Shown here piece by piece: positions 34,899 through 43,381 of a stretch of 60,493 nt of DNA; the first letter of the stretch is position 1, and each line of letters opens with the position of its first letter. The translations under genes and the position numbers were made by a program. The notes beneath the pieces were generated by a model that was not told where the DNA came from, made no database searches, and worked only from the letters and a program-made list of their open reading frames with translations. This DNA comes from an uncultured Anaerovibrio sp. (GTDB lineage Bacteria; Bacillota; Negativicutes; Selenomonadales; Selenomonadaceae): assembly GCA_934203205.1 (NCBI GenBank), contig CAKPYV010000012.1, positions 1 to 60,493 of the forward strand, written 5' to 3'.

Positions 34899-35072
34899 AA
34901 GCTTTCAGCCTTTCGTATTTATTTCAGGTAGTTTACCCTATTATGTACTTCTACACAAATTATCTAACTCCTACCTTATTTCGATTTTATTTTAATATAT
35001 TTTTTCCTTTTTTACAATCATTTTCTTTATCAATAACTTAATAAAATTATGACTATAGTGGTATCGACACCT

Positions 35073-35110
35073 AAAAAAGCAGGACTACCCATGAAAGATA
35101 ATCCTGCTTT
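35073..35110 (-). terminator. pfkA terminator
   Basis: On the minus strand AAGCAGGA and TCCTGCTT form the stem, followed by a T-run, 25 bp past the pfkA stop. Confidence 0.75.
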
Positions 35111-35134
35111 TCTAAAAGCTTTTATGAAATCAAA

Positions 35135-36094
35135 TTAAGCCAATACTCTGGAGAGACGGATAAACTCAGGATCCAGAGTCTTGGTATTACGAGCAGCATC
35201 CTCCAAAGGAATCTCTACTACTGTACCAGTATCCAGACCATACATAATACCAGTCTTACCATTAATCAGGCCCAATACAGCCTTCTCACCCAGCAGGCTG
35301 GCATTGATACGATCCTGAACTGTAGGAGAACCACCACGCTGAATGTGGCCCAGTACAGTTACACGGGTATCAATCTGGGTTTTCTCCCCTACCTGCTTGC
35401 CTAATTCTACAGCAGAGCCAGCACCCTCAGATACAACAATAATGCTGTAACGCTTGCCTGCCTCATAGGCCTGGCGAATCTCAGTGCACATACGATCCAG
35501 ATTGTACTTAGCCTCTGGTACCAGTACATACTCAGCACCACCGGCAATACCGGTTTCCATAGCCAGCCAGCCAGAAGTCTTGCCCATTACCTCAAGAAGG
35601 ATAATACGGCGATGAGCGCAGGCTGTATCACGCAGCTTGTTAATAGCATCTACAACAGTGTTAGCAGCAGTATCAGAGCCAATGGTATAGTCAGTACCCC
35701 ATACATCATTCTCAATAGTACCAGGAATACCGATAACATTCATGCCCAGCTTTCCCAGCTCCATAGCGCCAGCCTGAGAACCAGCACCACCAATAACGAT
35801 TACACCCTCAATACCACGCTTATGCAGATTCTCCAAAGCGATTTTGCGGTTTTCCTCTTCCAAGAACTCAGGGCAGCGGCCTGTACCTAATACAGTACCA
35901 CCGCGCTGAATAATATCACCTACACTACGAGTATTCAGCTCATCTATCTGATCCTTCAGCAGGCCCTTAAAACCATTTCTTACACCCCAGATACGCACAC
36001 CGTCATGTCTGGCAGTACGCACTACGGCACGGATGGCAGCGTTCAAACCGGGGCAGTCATTTCCACTTGTCAAAATTGCAATATTACTTAACAT
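35135..36094 (-). CDS. pfkA: 6-phosphofructokinase family protein with altered active site
   Basis: This 319-residue protein is colinear with E. coli PfkA, which makes fructose-1,6-bisphosphate. Several residues differ at key sites: S-G-N-D for S-G-G-D (position 11), G-G-A-G-S for G-G-D-G-S (Mg-binding Asp103) and T-I-E-N-D for T-I-D-N-D (catalytic Asp127). The fructose-6-phosphate Arg residues, G-H-I-Q-R-G-G and the E-V-M-G-K region are kept. Activity, or the phosphoryl donor, may differ from the norm. The ATG at 36094 with GGAGGT upstream is preferred over a GTG at 36109 that lies in the ribosome binding site. It is monocistronic. Confidence 0.85.
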   Translation of the reverse strand: MLSNIAILTSGNDCPGLNAAIRAVVRTARHDGVRIWGVRNGFKGLLKDQIDELNTRSVGDIIQRGGTVLGTGRCPEFLEEENRKIALENLHKRGIEGVIVIGGAGSQAGAMELGKLGMNVIGIPGTIENDVWGTDYTIGSDTAANTVVDAINKLRDTACAHRRIILLEVMGKTSGWLAMETGIAGGAEYVLVPEAKYNLDRMCTEIRQAYEAGKRYSIIVVSEGAGSAVELGKQVGEKTQIDTRVTVLGHIQRGGSPTVQDRINASLLGEKAVLGLINGKTGIMYGLDTGTVVEIPLEDAARNTKTLDPEFIRLSRVLA

Positions 36095-36234
36095 TGTAAA
36101 TACCTCCACATTTATGATTTCTGTAATATGAGCAAAGCTATTGGCTCTACCCTATAGGTGGCACAATTTCCATTACATTATTATAACACCTAGATTGTGT
36201 AAAGAAAATACCCTTACATTTTTGAGGGTGAAAA

Positions 36235-36708
36235 TCATCCTTTTTGCCGATCTCGCAACTCTCGAGCTACATCTCTCTTGACAGCTCTTTCCTGCAAATC
36301 ACGGCGTTTATCATAATTATGCTTACCACTAGCCAAGGCCAGCTCCAGCTTAGCCCGTCCCTTTTTGAAATAAATTTTCAGAGGAACCAGGGTAAAGCCC
36401 TTTTCCCTGGTCTTGCTAAACAGCTTCACAATTTCTGCCTTATGCAACAGAAGCTTCCGAGGCCGCAGGGCATCATGGTTAAAGATATTCCCCTGCTCAT
36501 AGGGGCTGATATGCATATTCTGAATAAATACCTCGCCGTTTTTGATTTCGCCATAGCTATCCTTCAGATTTGCCTTGCCAGCCCGCAGGGATTTTACCTC
36601 GGTGCCCTTTAGCTCCAAACCAGCTTCATAGGTTTCATGTATAAAATAATCATGCCGGGCCTTCCTGTTTTCACAGGCAATTTTCACGGCTGCATTCTTG
36701 CGTCCCAT
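36235..36708 (-). CDS. smpB: SsrA-binding protein SmpB
   Basis: This 157-residue tmRNA partner acts in trans-translation ribosome rescue. It has the typical N-R-K-A-R-H-D-Y-F-I, G-T-E-V-K-S-L-R-A-G-K-A-N-L-K-D-S and a basic C-terminal tail (K-R-D-V-A-R-E-L-R-D-R). It follows rnr by 17 bp, a common pairing because RNase R is recruited to tmRNA-SmpB. No tmRNA gene was found nearby. Confidence 0.97.
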   Translation of the reverse strand: MGRKNAAVKIACENRKARHDYFIHETYEAGLELKGTEVKSLRAGKANLKDSYGEIKNGEVFIQNMHISPYEQGNIFNHDALRPRKLLLHKAEIVKLFSKTREKGFTLVPLKIYFKKGRAKLELALASGKHNYDKRRDLQERAVKRDVARELRDRQKG

Positions 36709-36725
36709 AGAATCTCCTTTTTGCC

Positions 36726-39140
36726 TTAGATACTATAGGGATTAAAATCTGCTATAATATCCTGCTTGGCTCTGCGCTTTCCTTTGCGCTTCTTGTGCTT
36801 ATCCTTTTTATCTTTTCTCTTTCTGGAGATGTTTTCGGCTCTTTCCGACCTGAAGCCCTCCTGAGCCTCCAACTTGGATTTTTTGTTTTTCTTTTTTTTG
36901 CCAGTCTTATCTCTTTTGCCGACTTTGCTGGTTTTGGTTTTGCGGCGGGATTTTTCTTCCTGGGCAGCATCCTTTGCCCCAGTCTTGCTCTTTCTATCCT
37001 GGCTATTTTCCATATTCAGAGCAGCTGTATCGCAATTATCCTTAATAAGGAAATCCAGGGAACGAGCCTCCAAATCAGCTCTGGCCAAAAGCACCTCTAC
37101 CTTATCTCCCAGCTGATAGCGGCGCTTATGATGGGTTCCCACCAAAGCATATTGGCTCTCCAGATATTCGTAATAATCGTCCTTCAAGGTGGTAATATGC
37201 ACCAAGCCCTCTACACCATTATCCAGCTCCACAAAAACCCCAAAGCCAGTAACACTGCTGATGATACCCTCAAAGGTATCACCTACAAACTGCTGCATAT
37301 ACTCTACCTTCTTCAAATCGGTAGTATCCCGCTCAGCATTAACGGCAATTCTCTCCCGCTGAGAAGCATGATCTGCTCTTTCTGCCAGCTTTTCAATAAT
37401 CTTCTCCCGCTTCTCCTTAGGAATAGAGCCTGTGGCAAAGGATTCCCTCAGCAGACGGTGTACCATCAAATCCGGATAACGGCGGATTGGAGAAGTAAAA
37501 TGGGTATAATACTTGGCAGCCAAACCAAAATGTCCCAGATTTTCTGCTGCATAACGAGCCTGCTGCATGGAGCGCAGGGCCACGGTGCTTACAATCTTTT
37601 CTGCTGGGCCTCCCGCGATTTTCTCCAATACTGCCTGCAAATCCTTTGGCTGAACACTGCCATCATGAGCCGTGCGAATATGCAGGCCAAAAGTGCCCAG
37701 CAATCCATTCAATGCTGTAATCTTGGTTTCCTCTGGATTTTCGTGGACACGGTAGACAAAGGGTTGCTTGCGACGGCACATATGCTCGGCCACAGTTTCA
37801 TTGGCAGCCAGCATACACTGCTCTACAATGGATTCACCTAGATTGCCTACCCGCTTGGTTAAGCCTACAGCCTTGCCATTTTCATCCAGCTTCACCTTGA
37901 TTTCCGGAATCTCAAATTCAATGGAGCCTCGGCGATGACGGTATTTGTACATGGCATTCCGCACATCCTGCAAGGTATGGAGGAAATTAACTATATCCTC
38001 ATTATCCCGGATAAATTCCTTGTCCTTATCCACCAGAATCTTGTTTACCAGCGTATAGGTCAACCGGCGATAAACATGAATAACTACAGGCAGGATTTTG
38101 TAATCCACCACCTTGCCCTCTGGACTGATATGCATTTCGCAGGCCATGGAAAGTCTATCCACACCAGCATTCAAGCTGCAAATACCATTGGAAAGAGCCT
38201 TAGGCAGCATAGGTACAACTCTATCCACCAGATAAACACTGGTGCCTCTAGCCTCCGCCTCTACATCCAAAGGCTCCTTTTCCCTTACATACCAGCTCAC
38301 ATCAGCAATGTAGACACCAAGGAAGAAGCTGTCATCATCATTTTTCTCTACGTAAACACCATCATCCAAATCCTTGGCATCCTCGCCATCAATGGTGACA
38401 ATCTTCAGATCACGCCTATCCTGACGGCCCTCCTTGCCAATGTAATCATCTCCGTTAATGGACTGAGGAATGGCTTCGGCGGCCTTTTGTACCTCCTCTG
38501 GGAAAGTTTCGGACAAATCATATTGGCGCATAATGGACAAAATATCCACCCCAGGCTCACCTTTTTGTCCCAGCACCTCAATAATTCTGCCCTCAGCCTT
38601 GAGATTTCCCTCTGGCCACTGAGTTATTTCCACCACAACCTTGGCACCAGTAGCAGCCCCCATGGAAGCCTCTTCTGGAACATAGATATCATTCTTCAAT
38701 CTGGTATCATCTGGCACCACAAAGCCAAAACGGCGGCTGGCGGAATAAATACCTACCACCTTGCTATTGGCCCTCTCTACCACCTCAACAATACGGCCCT
38801 CTCTGGCGTGGCCTGCAGCCTGTGGTATCTGGGGAACCTTGGCCAGCTGTACCTTTACTGTATCCCCGTTCATAGCCGTAGCCATATCATGACCAGCCAC
38901 AAATATATCTGCCTGATTCTTCACCATGCCCTCTGGCGTAACGAAGCCAAAGCCCTTGCTGTTAATAGACACCTTGCCAACAACGTATTCATCTGTATAG
39001 CTGGTCCTTCTCTGGGGCCTGCTCTCTGTATTTTCTCTGCCACCAACAGCCAAAACATTATTGTTCTTGATGGCCTTGCTTCTCTTTTTTCCTCTGCTTG
39101 TTGCAGAAGAACGAGCCTTTCTAAAGGTCTGCTTTTTCAT
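36726..39140 (-). CDS. rnr: ribonuclease R
   Basis: This 804-residue 3'-5' exoribonuclease has N-terminal cold-shock/OB domains (about 50-200) and a central RNB domain with D-G-E-D-A-K-D-L-D-D-G-V metal ligands. A C-terminal S1 domain follows (F-E-G-I-I-S-S-V-T-G-F-G-V-F-V-E-L). The tail of about 100 residues is very Lys/Arg-rich and low in complexity, as in other RNase R proteins. It sits between the esterase and smpB genes on the same strand. Confidence 0.97.
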   Translation of the reverse strand: MKKQTFRKARSSATSRGKKRSKAIKNNNVLAVGGRENTESRPQRRTSYTDEYVVGKVSINSKGFGFVTPEGMVKNQADIFVAGHDMATAMNGDTVKVQLAKVPQIPQAAGHAREGRIVEVVERANSKVVGIYSASRRFGFVVPDDTRLKNDIYVPEEASMGAATGAKVVVEITQWPEGNLKAEGRIIEVLGQKGEPGVDILSIMRQYDLSETFPEEVQKAAEAIPQSINGDDYIGKEGRQDRRDLKIVTIDGEDAKDLDDGVYVEKNDDDSFFLGVYIADVSWYVREKEPLDVEAEARGTSVYLVDRVVPMLPKALSNGICSLNAGVDRLSMACEMHISPEGKVVDYKILPVVIHVYRRLTYTLVNKILVDKDKEFIRDNEDIVNFLHTLQDVRNAMYKYRHRRGSIEFEIPEIKVKLDENGKAVGLTKRVGNLGESIVEQCMLAANETVAEHMCRRKQPFVYRVHENPEETKITALNGLLGTFGLHIRTAHDGSVQPKDLQAVLEKIAGGPAEKIVSTVALRSMQQARYAAENLGHFGLAAKYYTHFTSPIRRYPDLMVHRLLRESFATGSIPKEKREKIIEKLAERADHASQRERIAVNAERDTTDLKKVEYMQQFVGDTFEGIISSVTGFGVFVELDNGVEGLVHITTLKDDYYEYLESQYALVGTHHKRRYQLGDKVEVLLARADLEARSLDFLIKDNCDTAALNMENSQDRKSKTGAKDAAQEEKSRRKTKTSKVGKRDKTGKKKKNKKSKLEAQEGFRSERAENISRKRKDKKDKHKKRKGKRRAKQDIIADFNPYSI

Positions 39141-39166
39141 GGGTATCCCCCCTGTTCTTATGCCAC

Positions 39167-39904
39167 CTATTTAGCCAAAAAATCGGCAATCTTCTCAAAG
39201 GCCTCCTGCCTCTGACAATCAAGACTTATCAAATGACCAGAATTATCCAGCCAATAAATTTCTTTCTCTTCACTGCCGCTGCGGCGATAAATATACTGAG
39301 CACTCCGCTCCTTTACCGTATGGTCATTATGTCCCTGAAGTATCAGCAAAGGACAATGGACTCGGGGCAGTTCGATTTTTACATCATCAATCAAATCCAA
39401 CAACTCATGAACAGATACGAGAGGCATTTCCCCATAGGAATTATTGCAAATATCCGGTATTCCTGGCAAATTACGCCGTCTCTTGTGCTTATAACGGCCA
39501 GCACATTCCTCCCGGGGAGGAAGACGATACAAATGTCTATCCTCATGGATAAAAATCGGTGCTGCCAGCACCGCTGCCCTATATATAACTGCATTGGCCG
39601 CCAGCTTCAAGGTCAAAAGGCCACCCATAGACTGACCTACCAAAGATATTTTGTCACAACATCCTGCCAACATAGAATAGCCATCACAGACAGAATCATA
39701 CCATTCCTCCCGGCCTGTTCGTGCCAAAGCCTCCGGTGTCGTACCATGTCCAGCCAAGCGTATCCCCAACACTGTATATCCCTGAGCATGGAGATACCTT
39801 CCCAGCAATAGCATCTCTGCTGGAGTACCTGTGAAGCCATGTGTCAAAATTACGCCATGCTTGCCTCCCTGTAAAAAAAAGGGCTCCCCTCCCTGTAAAA
39901 CCAT
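39167..39904 (-). CDS. alpha/beta-hydrolase, carboxylesterase Est30-like
   Basis: This 245-residue hydrolase has G-Q-S-M-G-G (nucleophile Ser), an Asp in G-H-N-D-H and the catalytic His in N-S-G-H-L-I. It resembles Est30 carboxylesterases, which commonly lie between secG and rnr in Firmicutes, as here. The natural substrate is unknown. Confidence 0.87.
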   Translation of the reverse strand: MVLQGGEPFFLQGGKHGVILTHGFTGTPAEMLLLGRYLHAQGYTVLGIRLAGHGTTPEALARTGREEWYDSVCDGYSMLAGCCDKISLVGQSMGGLLTLKLAANAVIYRAAVLAAPIFIHEDRHLYRLPPREECAGRYKHKRRRNLPGIPDICNNSYGEMPLVSVHELLDLIDDVKIELPRVHCPLLILQGHNDHTVKERSAQYIYRRSGSEEKEIYWLDNSGHLISLDCQRQEAFEKIADFLAK

Positions 39905-39950
39905 TACACCACCTCAAATTCGTCAATACTCTTCTACTATTCTACCACAA

Positions 39951-39983
39951 AAAATAAGCGTTCTCAATTTATATTGAGAACGC
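39951..39983 (-). terminator. hairpin terminator after secG
   Basis: On the minus strand GCGTTCTCAAT and ATTGAGAACGC form an 11-bp stem followed by T-rich sequence. It lies 23 bp past secG, so it may reduce readthrough into the esterase-rnr-smpB genes. Confidence 0.75.
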
Positions 39984-40005
39984 CTACCTGTTAAATCAGT
40001 AAAAT

Positions 40006-40233
40006 TTAGAACGCTGTTGTCTTGGCAATAAACAGGGTAAGCACAGCAAATATTGCTGCCAATACCACAGTTACCCGAGCCAAAAGAGCATCCAAGCCTC
40101 TGGCACTGCTGCTAAATACAGTATCACTGCCGCCGCCCATACCCATACCGGCGGACTTGGGAGTCTGCATAATTACAGAAGCAATCAGCAACAAACCCAC
40201 TACAGCATCTAAAACCATCAAAACCGTAATCAT
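40006..40233 (-). CDS. secG: preprotein translocase subunit SecG
   Basis: This 75-residue protein with two membrane helices (about 4-22 and 50-70) is separated by the Gly-rich, conserved G-M-G-x-G-x-D loop of SecG (A-G-M-G-M-G-G-G-S-D-T-V-F). It is the small accessory subunit of SecYEG. It lies 48 bp after pyk. Confidence 0.93.
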   Translation of the reverse strand: MITVLMVLDAVVGLLLIASVIMQTPKSAGMGMGGGSDTVFSSSARGLDALLARVTVVLAAIFAVLTLFIAKTTAF

Positions 40234-40281
40234 CTACGGGACCTCCTCTATCATTTTCAAAGTCCCTTTATCATATCATAT

Positions 40282-41715
40282 TTAATCTGCAATAGCAATC
40301 TGAATCTTGGTGGTATTGTTACCCTTTCTGCTAAAGCCTGCTTCTCCAGAGGAAATACCAGAGGTAATAACTGTTATATCACCAGCCTCAATATAGCCCT
40401 CCTTCATAGCAGCAGAAATGGTAGCTGTAGCAGTATCATCATCCTCCCAGATACGGCCGTTAATCAGCTGTACACCCCAATACAGGCTCAGCTGGCGTGC
40501 CACCTTGGCAGTGGAAGCATAAGCCACAATATTGGCCAATGGACGATATTTGGAAACCACCTTGGTGGTATAACCAGAATGAGTAGGAGTCAAAATAGCC
40601 TTAGCTCCCAACTCATAGGACAGCTGCACACTGGAATGAGCAATAGCATCAGTAATATGCTTCTGCTCCTCAATACCCATATGGGCAAAACGCTTTCTGT
40701 ACTGAATAGTGCTCTCAGTCTTGATAGCAATCTTGCTCATGGTCTGAACAGCCTCTACTGGATAATCACCGCTGGCGGTTTCACCGCTAAGCATAATAGC
40801 ATCAGTACCATCAAATACAGCGTTAGCTACATCAGAAACCTCGGCACGGGTAGGACGAGGATTGTTGGTCATGGACTCCAACATCTGGGTAGCAACAATA
40901 ACCAGCTTGCCAGACCGATTACACTTGCTGATAATCTCCTTCTGCAGGAATGGTACATCCTCAGCAGGAATCTCAACACCCAAATCACCACGAGCAATCA
41001 TGATACCATCAGAAGCCTCAATAATGGCATCAATATTCTTAACACCCTCCAGATTCTCAATCTTGGAGATAATATTCATATGACCCTTGTGATCCTTGAT
41101 CAGCTTGCGGATAGCCTTAACATCGCTGGCCCGCTGAATAAAGGATGCAGCCACATAGTCCAAATCATTCTCTACGCCAAAGATAATATCCTTTTCATCC
41201 TGCTCAGAAATAGGTGGCAGGCTAACAGCAACACCAGGAGCAGCTACACGCTTCTTGGTGCTCATAGGGCCACTGTTCAAAATCTCAGTAACAATATCCT
41301 TGCCCTTGATTTCCTTTACCTTCAGCCCAACCAAGCCATCAGACAGGAGAATGGTATTGCCTGGCTTTACTTCCTTGTACAGGTCCTTGTGGCTGATAGG
41401 TGCCTGATGCTCATCACCTGGGGTATCAGCATAGGTCAGGACGAACTCCTCACCCTTGGTAAGCTGAACCTTGCCATCCTTGAACTCACCCAGACGCATC
41501 TCAGGGCCCTTGGTATCCAGCAACAAAGCTACAATCTTGTCAGCATGACGAGCAGCATCTCTTACCATTTTAATACGGCCCATATGCTCAGCATGATCAC
41601 CATGGGAAAAATTAAAACGGGCACAGTTCATACCTGCGGCAATCAGGCCTTCAACCACACCTGGTTTCTCAGTAGCTGGTCCCATAGTACATACAATTTT
41701 AGTTTTCTTCAACAT
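40282..41715 (-). CDS. pyk: pyruvate kinase
   Basis: This 477-residue enzyme converts PEP and ADP to pyruvate and ATP. It has C-A-R-F-N-F-S-H-G, L-D-T-K-G-P-E-M-R, I-I-S-K-I-E-N and the signature I-M-I-A-R-G-D-L-G-V-E. It ends after the normal C-terminal domain and lacks the extra PEP-utiliser-like domain seen in some Firmicutes. The ATG at 41715 has AAGGAG upstream; the longer frame to 41745 starts inside that leader. Confidence 0.96.
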   Translation of the reverse strand: MLKKTKIVCTMGPATEKPGVVEGLIAAGMNCARFNFSHGDHAEHMGRIKMVRDAARHADKIVALLLDTKGPEMRLGEFKDGKVQLTKGEEFVLTYADTPGDEHQAPISHKDLYKEVKPGNTILLSDGLVGLKVKEIKGKDIVTEILNSGPMSTKKRVAAPGVAVSLPPISEQDEKDIIFGVENDLDYVAASFIQRASDVKAIRKLIKDHKGHMNIISKIENLEGVKNIDAIIEASDGIMIARGDLGVEIPAEDVPFLQKEIISKCNRSGKLVIVATQMLESMTNNPRPTRAEVSDVANAVFDGTDAIMLSGETASGDYPVEAVQTMSKIAIKTESTIQYRKRFAHMGIEEQKHITDAIAHSSVQLSYELGAKAILTPTHSGYTTKVVSKYRPLANIVAYASTAKVARQLSLYWGVQLINGRIWEDDDTATATISAAMKEGYIEAGDITVITSGISSGEAGFSRKGNNTTKIQIAIAD

Positions 41716-41806
41716 AGTGCAAAACACTCCTTCCGCACAATACACTCATACATCTTCTCTATTAAACTATAAATGGTATAAATAGTTTGCTTTCTCATTC
41801 ATGTGC

Positions 41807-41835
41807 ATTATATATGATAAATCCATACTTGTAAA
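41807..41835 (-). promoter_or_regulatory. pyk promoter
   Basis: On the minus strand TTTACA (complement of 41830-41835) and TATAAT (complement of 41807-41812) are separated by 17 nt, with a roughly 85-nt leader. The rest of the 375-bp gap to 42091 is AT-rich and holds only the palindrome at 41962. Confidence 0.75.
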
Positions 41836-41961
41836 GCCCTGTAAATAAGTCGTTGCAAACAATGTATACTTTGTACACTTTACTACAGATTATATCAAAA
41901 TAGGAATTTTGTAAAGGCCTAAAGCTTGCATTTTCAATAATTATCTACATCTGCCACATCC

Positions 41962-41981
41962 CCTCTGGCAAATGCCAAAGG
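41962..41981. promoter_or_regulatory. palindrome in the pyk / CBS-ACT divergent region
   Basis: This 20-bp near-perfect palindrome is centred on TGGCAAATGCCA with CCT/AGG-type flanks. It lies about 110 bp upstream of the CBS-ACT start and 130 bp upstream of the pyk -35. It could be an operator for either gene or a weak hairpin; no regulator is identified. Confidence 0.5.
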
Positions 41982-42090
41982 TTATTTTTATCCAGATGGA
42001 AATTTTAGCAGGATTTTTATAATTTCTAGCGAATTAATATATACATAATATGGAAATAAAACTTTCATAATTCAGGAAAGGATGAGAAAT

Positions 42091-42744
42091 ATGTTTGTTG
42101 CAAACCGTATGACCAAGAATCCTATCACCGTGGAGCCTAATACTCCTGTAAATGATGCTGCCAAGCTGATGAAACAGCGGAAAATCCGCCGCCTGCCTGT
42201 TGTAGAAAAGGGCCGCCTGGTTGGTATCATCAGCGATCGTGATGTAATGCGGGTAGCTCCTTCCCCAGCCACCACGCTTTCCAAATTTGAAATCATGAGC
42301 CTGTTGGACAAAATGACTGTCGCCGAAATCATGGCCAAGGATGTAGTATCCCTGCCAGATACAGCCACTATTGAGGAAGCAGCACTGGTTATGTACAACG
42401 AGCGCCTCAGCGGTCTGCCAGTTGTTAGCAGCATGGGGGCTGTAGTAGGTATTATTACCGAGACTGATGTATTCAAAACCTTTGTTGATGTTATGGGCCT
42501 GGCTGATGGCAAAACCCGCCTCACCCTTGATGTAGTGGACAAGGTAGGAGTTGTTAAGGAGCTGGCTGGCATTATTGCTGATGCAGGCTACAATATTGAT
42601 AGTATGGTTACCTGCAAGCAGACTGCCATGTCCGGTCACTTCGAAATCGTTATACGCCTTGATGCCGATAATGTAGATGACATCAAGGACAAAATCGAAG
42701 CCAAGGGCTATAAGATTATCCACATCGCCAAAATCGGCCAGTGA
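42091..42744 (+). CDS. CBS-domain pair plus ACT domain protein (AcuB-like)
   Basis: This 217-residue protein has two CBS repeats (about 1-60 and 75-135: V-A-N-R-M-T-K-N-P-I-T-V and I-M-A-K-D-V-V-S-L-P-D). An ACT domain occupies about 145-217. Such proteins bind adenine nucleotides and small metabolites and are allosteric sensors; AcuB is the named relative, with unclear function. The ATG at 42091 is preferred over 42082, because AGGAAAGG abuts the latter but is correctly spaced for the former. Confidence 0.85.
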   Translation: MFVANRMTKNPITVEPNTPVNDAAKLMKQRKIRRLPVVEKGRLVGIISDRDVMRVAPSPATTLSKFEIMSLLDKMTVAEIMAKDVVSLPDTATIEEAALVMYNERLSGLPVVSSMGAVVGIITETDVFKTFVDVMGLADGKTRLTLDVVDKVGVVKELAGIIADAGYNIDSMVTCKQTAMSGHFEIVIRLDADNVDDIKDKIEAKGYKIIHIAKIGQ

Positions 42745-42783
42745 GATGTATTCTTTAGCTTAACAGAGTATATTATCCATAAC

Positions 42784-42812
42784 TTGACTAAGCATTTAAT
42801 GTGGTATAAAAT
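42784..42812 (+). promoter_or_regulatory. antisense RNA promoter, copy B
   Basis: TTGACT (42784-42789) and TAAAAT (42807-42812) are spaced by 17 nt, identical in both hexamers to copy A. It points into the toxin mRNA tail. Confidence 0.8.
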
Positions 42813-42818
42813 AGTAGT

Positions 42819-42957
42819 ATAAAAAAAGAGCGAACCACAATGATGGTCGCCACTACATGTTTTTAGGTCTTTAAAATTCGACCGTCAAACAGTGGGTCAA
42901 CACTGATGGTCACAACATCTTACGATAAAGCTGTCCCTGCCAGGACAGCTTTTTTCG
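42819..42957 (+). ncRNA. putative antitoxin antisense RNA, copy B
   Basis: This deduced RNA of about 139 nt ends at a stem (AAGCTGTCC / GGACAGCTT, 42927-42951) followed by five T. It is complementary to the 3' untranslated part of the minus-strand toxin mRNA. Its sequence is close to copy A throughout. Confidence 0.65.
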
Positions 42958-42993
42958 TGTATATAAGATGCCGGTCGATATGTGACAATTACA

Positions 42994-43173
42994 CTAATTT
43001 AGTAAAATCAGCGATAGTTCACCTGTGACTGTTAGCTTTAACAACATTACTGCAACCACTATTACCACGAAAGTAACAAGTGGCACAAGAGCATATATTG
43101 CTACAGCCAATGCCTTATCACAGGCGCTTCCCTTTTCTGGGAACACTATTATCAAAACCTCTGTTGATAACAT
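42994..43173 (-). CDS. putative type I toxin, 59-residue hydrophobic peptide, copy B
   Basis: This peptide has the same length and architecture as the peptide at 14797-14976: conserved V-F-P-E-K-G-S-A-C-D, a variable hydrophobic helix (about 21-47), and a constant T-G-E-L-S-L-I-L-L tail. Forty-three of 59 residues are identical. Most changes are in the helix and stay hydrophobic, except W46 to K. The reading frame is intact in both copies. Confidence 0.65.
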   Translation of the reverse strand: MLSTEVLIIVFPEKGSACDKALAVAIYALVPLVTFVVIVVAVMLLKLTVTGELSLILLN

Positions 43174-43180
43174 TATTCAT
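43118..43180 (-). CDS. 20-residue leader ORF overlapping the toxin ORF, copy B
   Basis: The ATG at 43180 has GGGGAG 8 nt upstream. The peptide ends N-S-V-P-R-K-G-K-R-L as in copy A. The toxin ORF starts 7 nt inside it in another frame, so it is a candidate for translational control. Confidence 0.45.
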   Translation of the reverse strand: MNNVINRGFDNSVPRKGKRL

Positions 43181-43315
43181 GCTACCATCTCCCCGTAAAC
43201 AAAACTGCTAGGCAGAACATTTACTTATTTGCAGGGTGACCATCATTTGTATCATTGATAACAGTATTTGCATACTGTGTTCGCTCTGTGGGCATGAAAC
43301 CCACAATCTGATTGC

Positions 43316-43344
43316 ATTATAACAAATGTTTCACTTATAGTCAA
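43316..43344 (-). promoter_or_regulatory. promoter of the type I toxin mRNA, copy B
   Basis: On the minus strand TTGACT (complement of 43339-43344) and TATAAT (complement of 43316-43321) are separated by 17 nt. The spacer differs from copy A at only a few positions. Confidence 0.85.
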
Positions 43345-43381
43345 AACTTTATTTAGCGATATAACCCATTTATTTTCTATT

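Larger units (their letters stand above)
42823..43309 (-). ncRNA. putative toxin mRNA, copy B
   Basis: The deduced transcript starts from TTGACT-N17-TATAAT (complement of 43316-43344) and ends at the terminator complementary to 42831-42852. Its leader contains ATGATGGTCACC, which pairs at 11 of 12 positions with GGCGACCATCAT near its 3' end. This preserves the end-to-end interaction seen in copy A. Confidence 0.6.

Noticed and set aside
42034..42723. Long minus-strand frames opposite the CBS-ACT gene
   Set aside because: The plus-strand protein has recognisable CBS and ACT domains and a proper start; the others are shadows.
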